NCBI GenBank assembly: GCA_031282625.1
Contig: JAITDI010000017.1
Span: forward strand, 24,642 to 88,641
Direction of reading: 5' to 3'
DNA from: Candidatus Endomicrobiellum meruensis
GTDB lineage: Bacteria; Elusimicrobiota; Endomicrobiia; Endomicrobiales; Endomicrobiaceae
Length of the DNA: 64,000 nt
Part shown: positions 1 through 9,225 of the stretch, piece by piece
Layout: each line of letters begins with the position of its first letter
How positions within the stretch are numbered: position 1 is the stretch's first letter
Translations under genes and position numbers: made by a program
Notes under the pieces: generated by a model
Databases searched by the model: none
Told to the model about the DNA's origin: nothing
What the model saw: only the letters and a program-made list of their open reading frames with translations

Positions 1-2033
1 TATAGATTCGGCTATAAAAGGCACTAATGAAATGACACTTTCCGTAATTGCTACTACACTCGTTGTTATAGCGGTATTTTTGCCGCTTTCTTTTATCAAA
101 GGATTATACGGACAGTTTTATAAAGAATTTAGTTTAACTATAATTTTTATTCTGATAATTTCAACTTTGGATGCTTTGACAATAGCTCCGATGCTTTCAG
201 TTCATCTTGTTCCCGAACATAAAAAGCTTACAAAAGGCTACAAATTTATAAGATATTTTAGATACTTCACTGTATTTTGGTTTAATATTGTTTTTGACAG
301 TGTTAAGAGTTTTTATAAGAAATTGATTTTGTTTATTTTAGAAAGAGATTTAATAAGGATAAGATTTTGGCATAAGAATAATTTTGTCTTAAGTTGGAAA
401 TTGACTATATTGTTTATCGCTGTAATCATTTTTCTTATTACTATTTTTACCGCCTACAAAAAGCTTAATATTTCCCTTTTCCCAGAATTAGAAACTGGAG
501 AATTCAGCATTTTTGTAACGGCTGATCCCGGAATTTCTCTGGAGCAAATGGATAGGTATTCAAAAGAAGCCGAAACCTTGATTATGAATGATCCAAATGT
601 GGAATTTGTTTATTCATTAGTTGGTTCTCTAAATAGATTTATTACTTTTCCCAATATTTCTGAAATAAGAGTTAAACTTTGTCATAGTTTACTCAAACGT
701 ATAAGCCGTAATAATTTAAGAACTCAAATTATCACTCGCAAAAAAAGAGATAAATTATCTAGCTCTACTATGTCGGTTAAAAATGATTTAAGGGATAAGT
801 TAAATCAAAGATTTAAAGGATTACTTTCTTTTTACATTGTGCAAAATGTTAATAATCGATCGGAAAGTAGCGATATAAGTATAGAATTGTCTGGGACTGA
901 TATTGACATATTGTATAATTTTTCCAAACATCTTATGGAAAAATTTGAACATATTCCTCATTTTGTGGATATACATTCAAACTATCAGCCTAGTAAACCT
1001 GGAATTCAAATTCATCTTGATTTTGAGAGAATGAAAAATGTAGGAGCAAATTCGGTTATGACCGGAGCAGAAGTTAGGGGTATGCTAACTGGAATTATGG
1101 CAGGTAAATATAAAGAAAGTGGAAAAGAATTTGACATAAAAGTAAAATTGAATGACAAACAGAAAGATATTTTCCAAAATTTTAACGATATATATGTAAA
1201 TAACTTGAATAATACTTTAATAAAACTTTCAGATATCTCTTATCTAAAAAAAGAGAAAAGCCCTGTCCAAATGTTTAGGATAGGAAGAGAAAGATATGTT
1301 AAGATAGAAGGCAGTATGGATAACTTGAATTCATTAAATGATATAAGGAAAGCTATATTAAATATTTTCAATGAAGAAAAAAATAATAAGAATAATCCAG
1401 TAGAATGGAAGAATATTAAATTGACAATAGGTGGTGATGTAAAAGATATGGATGATATGTTTGTGAGCGTGGGGATATCCACGCTTTTTTCTATTCTTTT
1501 CACTTTTATAGTCCTAGCAAGTCTATATGAATCTACGCTTGCTCCTTTGTTAATTATGACACCTCTTCCTTTAGCAATAATAGGGGGTATTACTGCTTTG
1601 TTACTTTCTGGAAATTCTTTAAATATATTTGCTCTTATAGGCATGGTTATGTTACTTGGTGTTGCGTCTAAGAATTCAATAGTTTTGGTAAATTATATAC
1701 AACAATTGCTAAGAAGCGGGAAAAATATGCGGGAAGCTATAATAGAAGCATGCGTCATAAGATTGAGACCCATTGTCATGACTTCTTTTGCTCTTGTAGC
1801 TGGAACTTTACCAATGGCTTTGGGACTTAGCGAAGTAGGAAAATTTAGGCAAAGTATGGGTATAGTTGTAATAGGCGGGATTTTGAGTTCCACAATCCTT
1901 AGTTTTGATAATTATTCCGGCAATGTTTGAATATTATGAAAATCTAAGACGCTTTTTGAGAAAGATTGCAGGAAGAACAGAAAAAAGACTAGTTGATTGT
2001 TCTGAAGAACAGCTTAAAGCAAAAAAACTATAG
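1..2033 (+). pseudogene. RND-family efflux pump inner-membrane subunit, C-terminal part, frameshifted
   Basis: The reading frame is open from base 2, so the gene begins upstream of the window. The protein shows RND features: a membrane block near the window start, a periplasmic porter region (about bases 470-1430), then the C-terminal bundle with the segments GGITALLL, GMVMLLGVASKNSIVLVNYI and RLRPIVMTS. Such pumps use the proton gradient to export drugs, solvents or metals together with an outer-membrane channel and an adaptor, neither of which is in view. At about 1903-1908 the frame breaks: the called frame ends at 1930 with an unrelated tail, whereas the neighbouring frame continues as VLIIPAMFEYYENLRRFL to TAG at 2031-2033, which is the normal end of the last helix. 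One missing base explains this. It is probably a pseudogene, although a pump lacking only the last helix cannot be excluded. Confidence 0.8.
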
Positions 2034-2066
2034 CGTTTAAAATTAGCTCAGATTGAAGACTTTTGG

Positions 2067-2072
2067 TATAAT
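2067..2072 (+). promoter_or_regulatory. -10 box directly in front of the 2081 gene (leaderless arrangement)
   Basis: A perfect TATAAT ends 8 nt before the ATG at 2081, which places the expected transcription start at or just before the start codon. No Shine-Dalgarno sequence precedes the ATG. The -35 region (TTAGCT with an 18-nt spacer) is weak. Confidence 0.45.
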
Positions 2073-2080
2073 AAGCCACT

Positions 2081-3667
2081 ATGAACACGAAGAGAGCTTT
2101 TTTTGTAGGAATGTTTTTGTTTTTAAGTCTAACTTCTTTTGGAGCTGAAAGCAGGTATATAGTTTTTTTTGCTGAGACACCGGATATATCAAGTCTAGTA
2201 ATAGACAAAATAGCTTTATCCAACCGCTTTTGTATGGTTGTCCCTCAGGATTCCAGAGCAGCAATCCCTGAAAGTTTAGAAGAGCTTATTTCAGTTGGCA
2301 AAATTGAGCTTGCACTTTCTCTTGACCCTGAGCCTATTTTGCCTATTCTTGCAGAAGTTTCAAACGCAAATTTTGAGAAAAAGTATAATAAAAATGGTAT
2401 TTTTGAAAACTATATTTCAGATAATTTATCGTTATTTGTAAATAACAGCAACAAAGAAAATTTTGGAATGTTTTTAAGTTCAGCAAAAATGTCCCATGAG
2501 CTTCTTTATTACTTTTCAGATTTGGGCTTGTCTTGGGTTAATGTTGATAATATAGAAGGGAATGTTTGCGGTGCATACTACGTTGACGGTATTGCCGTTT
2601 TTTCTTTATATAAAAGTTTTCCTTATAGTCAGCAAGAAATTATGAAATGGCTTGAGTCCAAGAGCGAAGAGATAGTTCCTGTTTTGCTTACAAAAAAACA
2701 TTTGCAAAACGTTAAATTTATGGAATATGTAATAAGGCTTTTTGACAATAGCAAGTATATAAAGCCTGCTACTCCTTTATATATTGCCAAGGTTAAAAAC
2801 AATATGTTGCAGCAAAAAGATATATTTTTTGAAAAAGTTATTTTAAATCCTATTATTGATGAAAAACTTCAATCAGCTGCCCAATCTCTTAGCAATTATG
2901 TAGATTCTTCTTCTTTTAGTGAAACAATATACTCAAATGCTCAAAACGAGCTTGTTTATTTGTGCGGACAAGATGTATTAAAATTGGTGTCTTCGGATAG
3001 CATTTCCGGAAGGAGAATGTTTGATGCGGCGTACAATAATATTTACCGTCTTTTGGGACTGCAAACAAAAGGCTTGCAGGATAGCAAAAATATTGATAAG
3101 CAGACAGCGACAAGTGTTAATATGCAAAATACAGCAAATGTTTCAAGCGGACAAACTTCGATTGAAATTATTTCCGGAGGAGTTTCAATATACAACGAAG
3201 GTTTGTTAAGACTTGTTCAGGTTGTGTCAAAAGACAACGTAATAAAAATAAACTTGTCTTTTAATGAGGCGGGTTGGAATAAAGAAGTTTCTTTCGTAGA
3301 TTTTTATATAGACTTAAATGGTATCTCGGGAATGGGTGGTTCTTCTTTTATACATGGAGTAAGCGGATTTTTAGTTGCGGACTCAGGTTGGGAATATGCG
3401 TTGAGGATATATAAAGACAAAGCGATTTTGTATAAATATTCTGTTGACGGAGCATCAATTATTTCTAACCTTGCCGTAAATGACAATTCAGTGTCTATAC
3501 CAACCAAATATATTAGGGGAAATCCTGTGAAGTGGGGATTCCAAGCTATAGTTGTATCCGAAAATATGGGAAAAAAAACTATAGTTGATTTCTTAAACCA
3601 AACTTCCAAAAGCAAATACGAAATACTTTCCTTAAAACCCTTCCAAGCGCCTCTTGTAAGGCGTTAA
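2081..3667 (+). CDS. Secreted protein with GH57/deacetylase-like N-terminus and glucodextranase-type C-terminal domain
   Basis: The 528-residue protein starts with a signal peptide (charged MNTKR, hydrophobic core, probable cleavage after SFGA near residue 22). Residues about 25-230 (start RYIVFFAETPDISS) loosely recall the distorted barrel of family 57 glycoside hydrolases or polysaccharide deacetylases, but no catalytic signature could be pinned down. Residues about 355-520 resemble the C-terminal DOMON-like module of glucodextranase (segments FVDFYIDLNGISGMGG and SGWEYALRIY). The module suggests alpha-glucan or cell-surface polysaccharide binding or processing in the periplasm or outside the cell. 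The substrate is unknown. A -10 box sits unusually close to the ATG. The next gene, coaD, is unrelated and 319 bases away. The domain assignment is from memory of the families. Confidence 0.7.
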   Translation: MNTKRAFFVGMFLFLSLTSFGAESRYIVFFAETPDISSLVIDKIALSNRFCMVVPQDSRAAIPESLEELISVGKIELALSLDPEPILPILAEVSNANFEKKYNKNGIFENYISDNLSLFVNNSNKENFGMFLSSAKMSHELLYYFSDLGLSWVNVDNIEGNVCGAYYVDGIAVFSLYKSFPYSQQEIMKWLESKSEEIVPVLLTKKHLQNVKFMEYVIRLFDNSKYIKPATPLYIAKVKNNMLQQKDIFFEKVILNPIIDEKLQSAAQSLSNYVDSSSFSETIYSNAQNELVYLCGQDVLKLVSSDSISGRRMFDAAYNNIYRLLGLQTKGLQDSKNIDKQTATSVNMQNTANVSSGQTSIEIISGGVSIYNEGLLRLVQVVSKDNVIKINLSFNEAGWNKEVSFVDFYIDLNGISGMGGSSFIHGVSGFLVADSGWEYALRIYKDKAILYKYSVDGASIISNLAVNDNSVSIPTKYIRGNPVKWGFQAIVVSENMGKKTIVDFLNQTSKSKYEILSLKPFQAPLVRR

Positions 3668-3736
3668 AAAAAGGCTCAGTTGGATTATGGGTAATAATTT
3701 CTTAGTGGACTTTGTCGCTGATCAAATGAAGGATCT

Positions 3737-3870
3737 CAACATATATAGGAGTAAAAAAGGTAAAATAAAGGAAGAAAAAAAAAGAGGGAAAGCATCTTTT
3801 TGACTTTTTGTAAAGATATGAGAGTGACAAATGCAATAGTATAACAAGTTTTATAAGACGAGATACGAAA
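3737..3870. repeat. Dispersed repeat, copy A
   Basis: This stretch of about 134 bases is nearly the same as 56591-56730; both run from CAAC to AGATACGAAA in the same orientation. Differences are scattered substitutions, a short indel in a purine run, and an extra TATTTG in the other copy. It lies in the 319-base gap before coaD. No long ORF or clear terminal inverted repeats are visible. The rest of the gap (3871-3949) is purine-rich and holds a 31-codon open frame without a start, so it may be a gene remnant. Confidence 0.8.
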
Positions 3871-3949
3871 AAGCGTTAAATGGATTGAGAAGGGAAGTAA
3901 CAAAAGAAACAGTTAGATGGAGAAGAGAAGATTGAGATACTACATTAAA

Positions 3950-3979
3950 TTGACACATTAATGTTAAAATTGATATAAA
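3950..3979 (+). promoter_or_regulatory. coaD promoter, leaderless type
   Basis: TTGACA at 3950-3955 and TATAAA at 3974-3979 are separated by 18 bases, a good sigma70-type match. The -10 box ends 7 nt before the coaD ATG, so the transcript should begin at about the start codon. No Shine-Dalgarno sequence is present. Confidence 0.6.
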
Positions 3980-3986
3980 ATTCGTC

Positions 3987-4478
3987 ATGGACAGAAATTT
4001 TTCAGCGGTTTATCCTGGTAGTTTTGACCCTCCTACAAATGGACATTTAGATATTATAACAAGAGCTTCTAATTTATTTCCAAATATAATAGTGGCTGTA
4101 ACGGATAATGTTAATAAAAGACATACTTTTGCATTGCAAGAAAGAATTGACTTATTGCGAAAATCTACTAAATATTTTAAAAATGTTGAAGTTTTGTCTT
4201 TTTCAGGACTTTTAGCTGATTACCTTAAGAAGATAAATTCTTTTGTATTAATAAGAGGATTGAGAGCTCTTTCAGATTTTGAATACGAATTCCAAATGGC
4301 TTTAATGAACAGAAAATTAAATAAAAAGATAGAAACCATATTTCTTACTCCAGATCAATCTTATACGTTTCTTTCTTCAAGCATGGTAAAAGAAATAGCT
4401 ATGCTTGGCGGAAGTGCGAAAACTTTTGTTCCTAAATGTGTTGAATTAGAATTAAAAAAGCGATTTAGAAATAGATAA
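3987..4478 (+). CDS. coaD: Phosphopantetheine adenylyltransferase
   Basis: CoaD transfers AMP from ATP to 4'-phosphopantetheine to give dephospho-CoA, the fourth step of coenzyme A synthesis, in the cytoplasm. The 163-residue length is typical. The nucleotidyltransferase signature is clear at residues 9-20 (YPGSFDPPTNGH, with the TNGH form of the (T/H)xGH motif). RGLRALSDFEYEFQMALMNR and the late FLSSSMVKE segment are family hallmarks. The gene has its own promoter only 7 nt upstream and is followed after 8 bases by a pseudopilin-like gene, so the two may be cotranscribed. The CoA it helps supply is needed by the fatty acid and acyl-CoA enzymes encoded further along. Confidence 0.97.
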   Translation: MDRNFSAVYPGSFDPPTNGHLDIITRASNLFPNIIVAVTDNVNKRHTFALQERIDLLRKSTKYFKNVEVLSFSGLLADYLKKINSFVLIRGLRALSDFEYEFQMALMNRKLNKKIETIFLTPDQSYTFLSSSMVKEIAMLGGSAKTFVPKCVELELKKRFRNR

Positions 4479-4486
4479 AGGCGAAT

Positions 4487-4897
4487 ATGCGAATTAATAA
4501 AATTGAAATAGCGGTAGCAATTGTAATTGTAGGTTTACTTGTTTTTCTTACTGCTTACAAATGTCTTAGTGTGTTAGAGCAATCTAAGAAAATTGCCACT
4601 AAAAAAGGACTCTCGTCATTAAGAAACGCGATTGCTGTGTATTACAGTGATAACAACGGAAGATATCCTGATAGCGAGATCTCTAAAGAGCTTGTGGAAA
4701 AAGGATATATAGAAAAGATTCCATATGTTTACATTCCTCATCATAAAAAATCAAATCAAATAACAATAGATAATCTCAACAAAAATACAGATTCTGGCGG
4801 TTGGGCGTATAAAGTTGACGATACGCCTGATTCTAATGGTAGAACAAAGGGTCAAATTTGGATAAATTGTTCACACGACGATTGGAGTAAATTATAG
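4487..4897 (+). CDS. Pseudopilin-like protein (type II secretion / type IV pilus, GspG-like)
   Basis: This 136-residue protein has a hydrophobic N-terminal helix (residues about 7-25) followed by a GspG-like soluble region: LRNAIAVYYSDNNGRYPDS and a C-terminal GGWAYKVDD and GQIWIN pattern of major pseudopilins. Unlike classic prepilins it lacks the G-FTLIE cleavage site; the corresponding segment is INKIEIAVAIVI, which keeps the Glu but not the Gly-Phe junction. The next gene, 2 bases downstream, is a prepilin peptidase, supporting a pilin-type assembly role in the envelope. Whether this protein is actually processed is uncertain. Confidence 0.75.
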   Translation: MRINKIEIAVAIVIVGLLVFLTAYKCLSVLEQSKKIATKKGLSSLRNAIAVYYSDNNGRYPDSEISKELVEKGYIEKIPYVYIPHHKKSNQITIDNLNKNTDSGGWAYKVDDTPDSNGRTKGQIWINCSHDDWSKL

Positions 4898-4899
4898 CA

Positions 4900-5553
4900 A
4901 TGGCTCTTCTTAAAATTTTGTTTGTTTTTTATATAGGCTTTAAAATCGGAAATACAATTTATAAAAGTTTTTACATAAGGCTTATTTGTGCTGTTTCTTT
5001 AGCTTTTCTTTTCTATAAATTTTCTTTTTCGCTACAGTTTTTGATGTTCTCTTTTTTTACAGTTATTTTGATTTTAGTTTCAGTTGAGGATTATTTTCAT
5101 AAACTGATTCCTGCAATAGCTCCGCCTATTTTATTTGGCATTGGATTGTTGTTTAGCTTTTTTAACCCTATTTTTTTAGACAAAAGTTATTTTTTCAAGT
5201 TGTTTAATTCCATTTTGGGCGCTCTTGCTGGAGGCAGTATTTTATTTTTAATTAGCATGTTAGGCGAATTTCTTTATAAAAAAGAAGTTATGGGCGGAGG
5301 CGATGTGAAGCTGATGCTAGGTGTGGGAGCTTTTGTTGGTGCGGAACGGGTTTTACTATCAATTTTTATTGCTTCGTTTTTAGCAAGCATAGCCGGTCTT
5401 ATTCTTATTTTATTTAAAAAGAAATCAAAAGAAATGTATATTCCGTTTGGACCTTTTTTATCATTGGCATCTTTTGCCGTTGTACTCATTCCTAAACCAA
5501 TTCAATTGCTTAATATGATCTTTGCGTGGGAAGCTAAAATTTTAGGAGTCTAA
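4900..5553 (+). CDS. Prepilin peptidase (A24 family), short form
   Basis: This 217-residue multi-pass membrane aspartic protease cleaves leader peptides from prepilins at the cytoplasmic face. The two catalytic Asp positions are visible: Asp64 in VEDYFHKLIP and Asp135 in the signature MGGGDVK. The cytoplasmic methyltransferase domain with Cys pairs found in full-length PilD is absent, so this is the peptidase-only type. It follows the pseudopilin gene by 2 bases and precedes the O-antigen ligase-like gene by 1 base, so the run is almost certainly one transcript. Confidence 0.88.
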   Translation: MALLKILFVFYIGFKIGNTIYKSFYIRLICAVSLAFLFYKFSFSLQFLMFSFFTVILILVSVEDYFHKLIPAIAPPILFGIGLLFSFFNPIFLDKSYFFKLFNSILGALAGGSILFLISMLGEFLYKKEVMGGGDVKLMLGVGAFVGAERVLLSIFIASFLASIAGLILILFKKKSKEMYIPFGPFLSLASFAVVLIPKPIQLLNMIFAWEAKILGV

Positions 5554-5554
5554 A

Positions 5555-7102
5555 ATGTCTTCCTATTTGGAAAATTTCAATTTTCTGACAGTTCTGTTTT
5601 CTATAATTTTTATATTTTCAATTTTTTCTCGTTTTTCATCTTCTTTAAGTCTAAATATCATATCTTTTTTTATTGTTTCTATAACCTTTATATTTTCTTT
5701 TAACAGCTTTAAAGCCAGTTTAAAAAATTATTTGCTTCCAATTTCTTTATTTGTTTTGTTTTGCATAATCTCTTACTATTTTTCAGACTTTAAATACAAT
5801 GTAAGAAATGAAATGTTTTTGCTTTTTTCTGGAAGCGGAATGTATTTATTAATTGGTTTTTTAAAGCCTGAAGAGAGAACAAAAGTATTGATTATACCTG
5901 TTCTAATAGGTCTTTTGCTTACGATTTATATTTTTGTTTCTCTTATTCCATTTCCATTATCAAAAGTATTCTCCAATAAGGACACTACAAGCTATATGAG
6001 TTGCGTAACATGCTTTTTACTGTCAACTCTTTCATTGTCTTTTGCTTTTTGGAACGAAAAAAAAAGAATTTATATATGTATATCGTTTATATTTTTCATT
6101 GCCATATTTATGGTGAGATCTTTGTTTGCCGTATGCATTGCGAGTTTTATATTTTCAGTAGCTTTGCTTATTTTAGGCAATAAGAGAAAGAAAATTTTTT
6201 CTGCTGTTTTTGCTTTGAGCGGTATATTGTCTTTTTATTTTCTTCTCAAAAGTTCTTTCTTCTCAGAAAAATTTCTGATTTTGAAAACAGCTTTATCCGT
6301 GATAACAGATAACTTTCTTCTTGGTGTTGGGTTTAATAATTATAAATCTGTTTCTCTTTCTTACGGTATGGTTGAAAACGTTGATGTCTTATATTGCTAT
6401 AATATATTTCTACAGGTTCTAGCTGAAACTGGGATTATAGGATTTGTCCTCTTTTTGGCTCTTTTATTTGTTTTTTTCTTTTTTGTAATAAAAAGGCTGA
6501 GCTTTAGAAAAGATAAAAAGACATATTTGTTTGTCTTGCTTGCTATAATCGTTTTTCTGGTGTATAATTTTTTTAATTCAGCTGCTTTTGTTTCTACAAA
6601 TATGCTGATGTTTTTTTATCTTCTCTCCTTTCCTCTACCGCTGTATGTTGTAGAAAAAAGAAAAGAAATAATTAACGGTTATATTTTGGCAGCTTTGTCG
6701 TTACTTTTGATTATTTCGTTAGGTATTCCGTTATATGCTCGTCAGGAATACAAAAAAGGCATATCATTTTTTGCGAATAAAAATTTTGCGCAGGCGAAAG
6801 TTTGTTTTATTAAAGCGATGGGAGATGATTATTTAAATCCCGAATATTCTGGAAGACTTAGCGACGTTTATTTTGCTACGTACCAAGTAAATAAGAATAA
6901 GGTTTTCTTAAAAAAAGCCCTAAATTGGTCTGAGTATGCGTCTAGACTTGCCAAAAACAATGGTAAATATTATTATCAGCTTGCATGGTTATATCATTTC
7001 GTAAAAAATGACGAAAAATCATCGGAAAATATAGTATTGGCTGTTGAAAAAGATCCATTTAATCTTCTATATCAGGAAGCTTACCAGATTTTACTGATGT
7101 AA
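5555..7102 (+). CDS. O-antigen ligase/polymerase-like membrane protein with TPR-like tail
   Basis: The 515-residue protein has about ten or more hydrophobic helices across residues 8-400 and then a soluble tail. The segment DNFLLGVGFNNYKSVSLSYG followed by FLQVLAETGIIGFVLFLALL is the signature loop and helix of the Wzy/WaaL family (O-antigen ligase domain). Members polymerise or ligate lipid-linked glycans on the periplasmic side. Residues about 400-515 (SFFANKNFAQAKVCFIKA, YYYQLAWLYHF) look like TPR helices, a common fusion in bacterial WaaL-like proteins. It sits with WecA-like and flippase-like genes, consistent with surface glycan assembly. Ligase and polymerase cannot be told apart by sequence alone. 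Confidence 0.75.
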   Translation: MSSYLENFNFLTVLFSIIFIFSIFSRFSSSLSLNIISFFIVSITFIFSFNSFKASLKNYLLPISLFVLFCIISYYFSDFKYNVRNEMFLLFSGSGMYLLIGFLKPEERTKVLIIPVLIGLLLTIYIFVSLIPFPLSKVFSNKDTTSYMSCVTCFLLSTLSLSFAFWNEKKRIYICISFIFFIAIFMVRSLFAVCIASFIFSVALLILGNKRKKIFSAVFALSGILSFYFLLKSSFFSEKFLILKTALSVITDNFLLGVGFNNYKSVSLSYGMVENVDVLYCYNIFLQVLAETGIIGFVLFLALLFVFFFFVIKRLSFRKDKKTYLFVLLAIIVFLVYNFFNSAAFVSTNMLMFFYLLSFPLPLYVVEKRKEIINGYILAALSLLLIISLGIPLYARQEYKKGISFFANKNFAQAKVCFIKAMGDDYLNPEYSGRLSDVYFATYQVNKNKVFLKKALNWSEYASRLAKNNGKYYYQLAWLYHFVKNDEKSSENIVLAVEKDPFNLLYQEAYQILLM

Positions 7103-7120
7103 CTTTAGGAGACAAGATAG

Positions 7121-8104
7121 ATGTTCAAGAAGCATTTTTTTAAAATATTGGTAGGCATATGTGTAAGTATTGTTCTTATTTGGCTGACCCTGCATCAAAT
7201 AGATATTAAAAAGTCTTTTGAGCTTATAGCAGGCGTCAAGTATTTTGTTTTAATTCCAGGAATTTTAGTTTATATTTTTACTTATATTATTAGAAGTGTA
7301 AGGTATTATTATATTCTTTTGCCTCTTAAAAAGACTAAAGTTTTGGATAATTTCCCTTATACAATAATTGGTTTTTTTGCAAATAACATAATTCCCTTAA
7401 GATTTGGCGAATTGATAAGAGCCAAAATAACGGGTGAACGTTTGCGCGTGTTCCGCAGCAGTGTGCTTGCTACGATTGTGATAGAGCGTTTGTTTGACGT
7501 AATAATCTTTGTTTTATTTTTCTTTTTAATAGTTACGGTTATGTCTTTCCCTGAATTTATAAAAAAATCTTTTTACATATTAACTTTTGTTTTCTTTATT
7601 TGTTTATCAACCCTCTACATTATGTTGACTCATAAAAATAAAGCTTTGAAAGTATTGTCAAAAATACCCATACCATCATTTGTTGAATCATTGACAGTTT
7701 TTTTAAACAGATTTACAGGAGGACTAGTTGTTCTTAAAGATCCATCTATACTGATAAAAAGTTTTATTTTTTCAGGAATTTTATGGATAACAGAAGCATT
7801 ATTTGTTGTTATTGTGGCTTATGCGTGTGGGATACATATTTCAATTCTTGGCGGCATATTTACAGTTATAATAATAGGAATGGGGGGAATGATCCCTACT
7901 GCTCCTGGATATTTTGGCGCTTTTGAGCTTATGGGCGTTTTGGCATTGTCAACGCTATCTGTAGATAAAGATTTGGCTTTTATATGCACGGCGATTTGTC
8001 ATTTTTTACAGCTTGTTATTATATTTACTTTAGGAGGACTTTGTGTGCTAAAGACAAAGATTACTTTTTCCGATTTGTTTAAATTTGCTAAAGAGTCTGA
8101 GTAA
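7121..8104 (+). CDS. Flippase-like membrane protein (lysylphosphatidylglycerol synthase TM region family)
   Basis: This 327-residue protein with about eight hydrophobic helices matches the family of the MprF membrane domain and its stand-alone relatives (UPF0104). Characteristic pieces are NIIPLRFGELIRA around residue 90 and GMIPTAPGYFGAFELMG near residue 260. Relatives are thought to move lipids or lipid-linked intermediates across membranes; the substrate here is unknown. A good ribosome-binding site (TTAGGAGA) precedes the ATG. The gene lies 18 bases after the ligase-like gene, so a role in the same polysaccharide or lipid pathway is a reasonable inference. Confidence 0.75.
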   Translation: MFKKHFFKILVGICVSIVLIWLTLHQIDIKKSFELIAGVKYFVLIPGILVYIFTYIIRSVRYYYILLPLKKTKVLDNFPYTIIGFFANNIIPLRFGELIRAKITGERLRVFRSSVLATIVIERLFDVIIFVLFFFLIVTVMSFPEFIKKSFYILTFVFFICLSTLYIMLTHKNKALKVLSKIPIPSFVESLTVFLNRFTGGLVVLKDPSILIKSFIFSGILWITEALFVVIVAYACGIHISILGGIFTVIIIGMGGMIPTAPGYFGAFELMGVLALSTLSVDKDLAFICTAICHFLQLVIIFTLGGLCVLKTKITFSDLFKFAKESE

Positions 8105-8190
8105 TTTATGCGATATTGAAACAAGTCTTGTTTTAGTCGGCTGCGTTATTTTTTTATGTCACTAAAAATTCATAAAAACGAGGAAAAATA

Positions 8191-9225
8191 ATGAACGAAA
8201 GTTCTCTCTATCTTTTTGCATTTTTTTTGGCTCTCTTAAGTTCAGTTTTTTTAGTTCCTATTTTTAGATTCTTTGCCATTAAGTTAAAAGTTTTGGATAA
8301 TCCTTCTTCAAATATAAAAACTCATAAAATCAGTACTCCTTATTTGGGAGGGCTTGGCATTTTTTTAGCTTGGCTTATATCGTTACTTTTAATAAGAATC
8401 ACAACATCTTTTCCAAATTTAACTTTGAGAAATTTAAGGGGAATAATATATGGTTCTCTGATTCTGTGTCTTCTCGGTTTAATTGACGACATAAAGTTAA
8501 AAGGGCTTGGTTTTAAATCAAAGCTTTTGTTTCAATTTCTTGCAGTTTCAATCGTCGTTTTTTGTTTTGATATAAGAATCAATTTTATTCCAATATATTG
8601 GTTGTCTTGCCTTGTAAGCGTTATATGGACAGTCGGCATAACAAACGCTTTTAATATAATAGACATCATGGATGGGCTTTCAAGCGGTATTGCAGTTATA
8701 GCGGCATTTGCCTTTTTCTTTATTTCTATGCCGTCTAAAATGTTTTATGTCAATTTTTGTTCCATAGCTTTAGCAGGAGCAGTTCTTGGTTTTTTGCCTT
8801 TTAATTTGTCCAAATCAAAAAAAATATTTATGGGTGACGCTGGCAGTTTATTTATCGGTTTTGTAATGGCAAGTCTTGCCATGGGGGTATCTTATTCCTC
8901 AATAAATAATTTCGGCATTTTTGCTCCATTATTTATACTTGCCATTCCTATCTATGAGACTATTTTAGTCAGTGTGTGCAGGATACGCAATGGAAAACTG
9001 CCGTTTTTAGGAAGCAAAGATCATTATGCTTTACGTCTTGAAAAAATGGGTTTTTCAAGAAAAAGAATTCTTATTATAAGTTATGCTGTAAGCATATTTT
9101 TTTCTATTTGTGCCTATTTATTCACATCGTTAACATCTAGCTGTTCATTAATACTTTTTGTTTCCGTAAGCGTTGGCTTGTGGGTTTTAAGCATTACTCT
9201 TGCTTCCGTAAAGGTTGATAAATGA
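8191..9225 (+). CDS. Undecaprenyl-phosphate N-acetylhexosamine-1-phosphate transferase (WecA/TagO-like)
   Basis: This family 4 polyprenyl-phosphate glycosyltransferase of 344 residues has about ten membrane helices. It would start a lipid-linked glycan by transferring a sugar-1-phosphate from a UDP-sugar to undecaprenyl phosphate. Conserved motifs are THKISTPYLGGLGIF near residue 45, LIDDIKLKGLGFKSKL near 100, NAFNIIDIMDGLSSG near 155 and FMGDAGSLFIGF near 210. The cytosolic loop ends in KDHYALRLEKMGFS, where MraY has a different, His-rich motif; a separate mraY lies at 49106. GAGGAAAA precedes the ATG. The stop overlaps the next start (ATGA), so translation is coupled with the FAD enzyme. 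Confidence 0.88.
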   Translation: MNESSLYLFAFFLALLSSVFLVPIFRFFAIKLKVLDNPSSNIKTHKISTPYLGGLGIFLAWLISLLLIRITTSFPNLTLRNLRGIIYGSLILCLLGLIDDIKLKGLGFKSKLLFQFLAVSIVVFCFDIRINFIPIYWLSCLVSVIWTVGITNAFNIIDIMDGLSSGIAVIAAFAFFFISMPSKMFYVNFCSIALAGAVLGFLPFNLSKSKKIFMGDAGSLFIGFVMASLAMGVSYSSINNFGIFAPLFILAIPIYETILVSVCRIRNGKLPFLGSKDHYALRLEKMGFSRKRILIISYAVSIFFSICAYLFTSLTSSCSLILFVSVSVGLWVLSITLASVKVDK

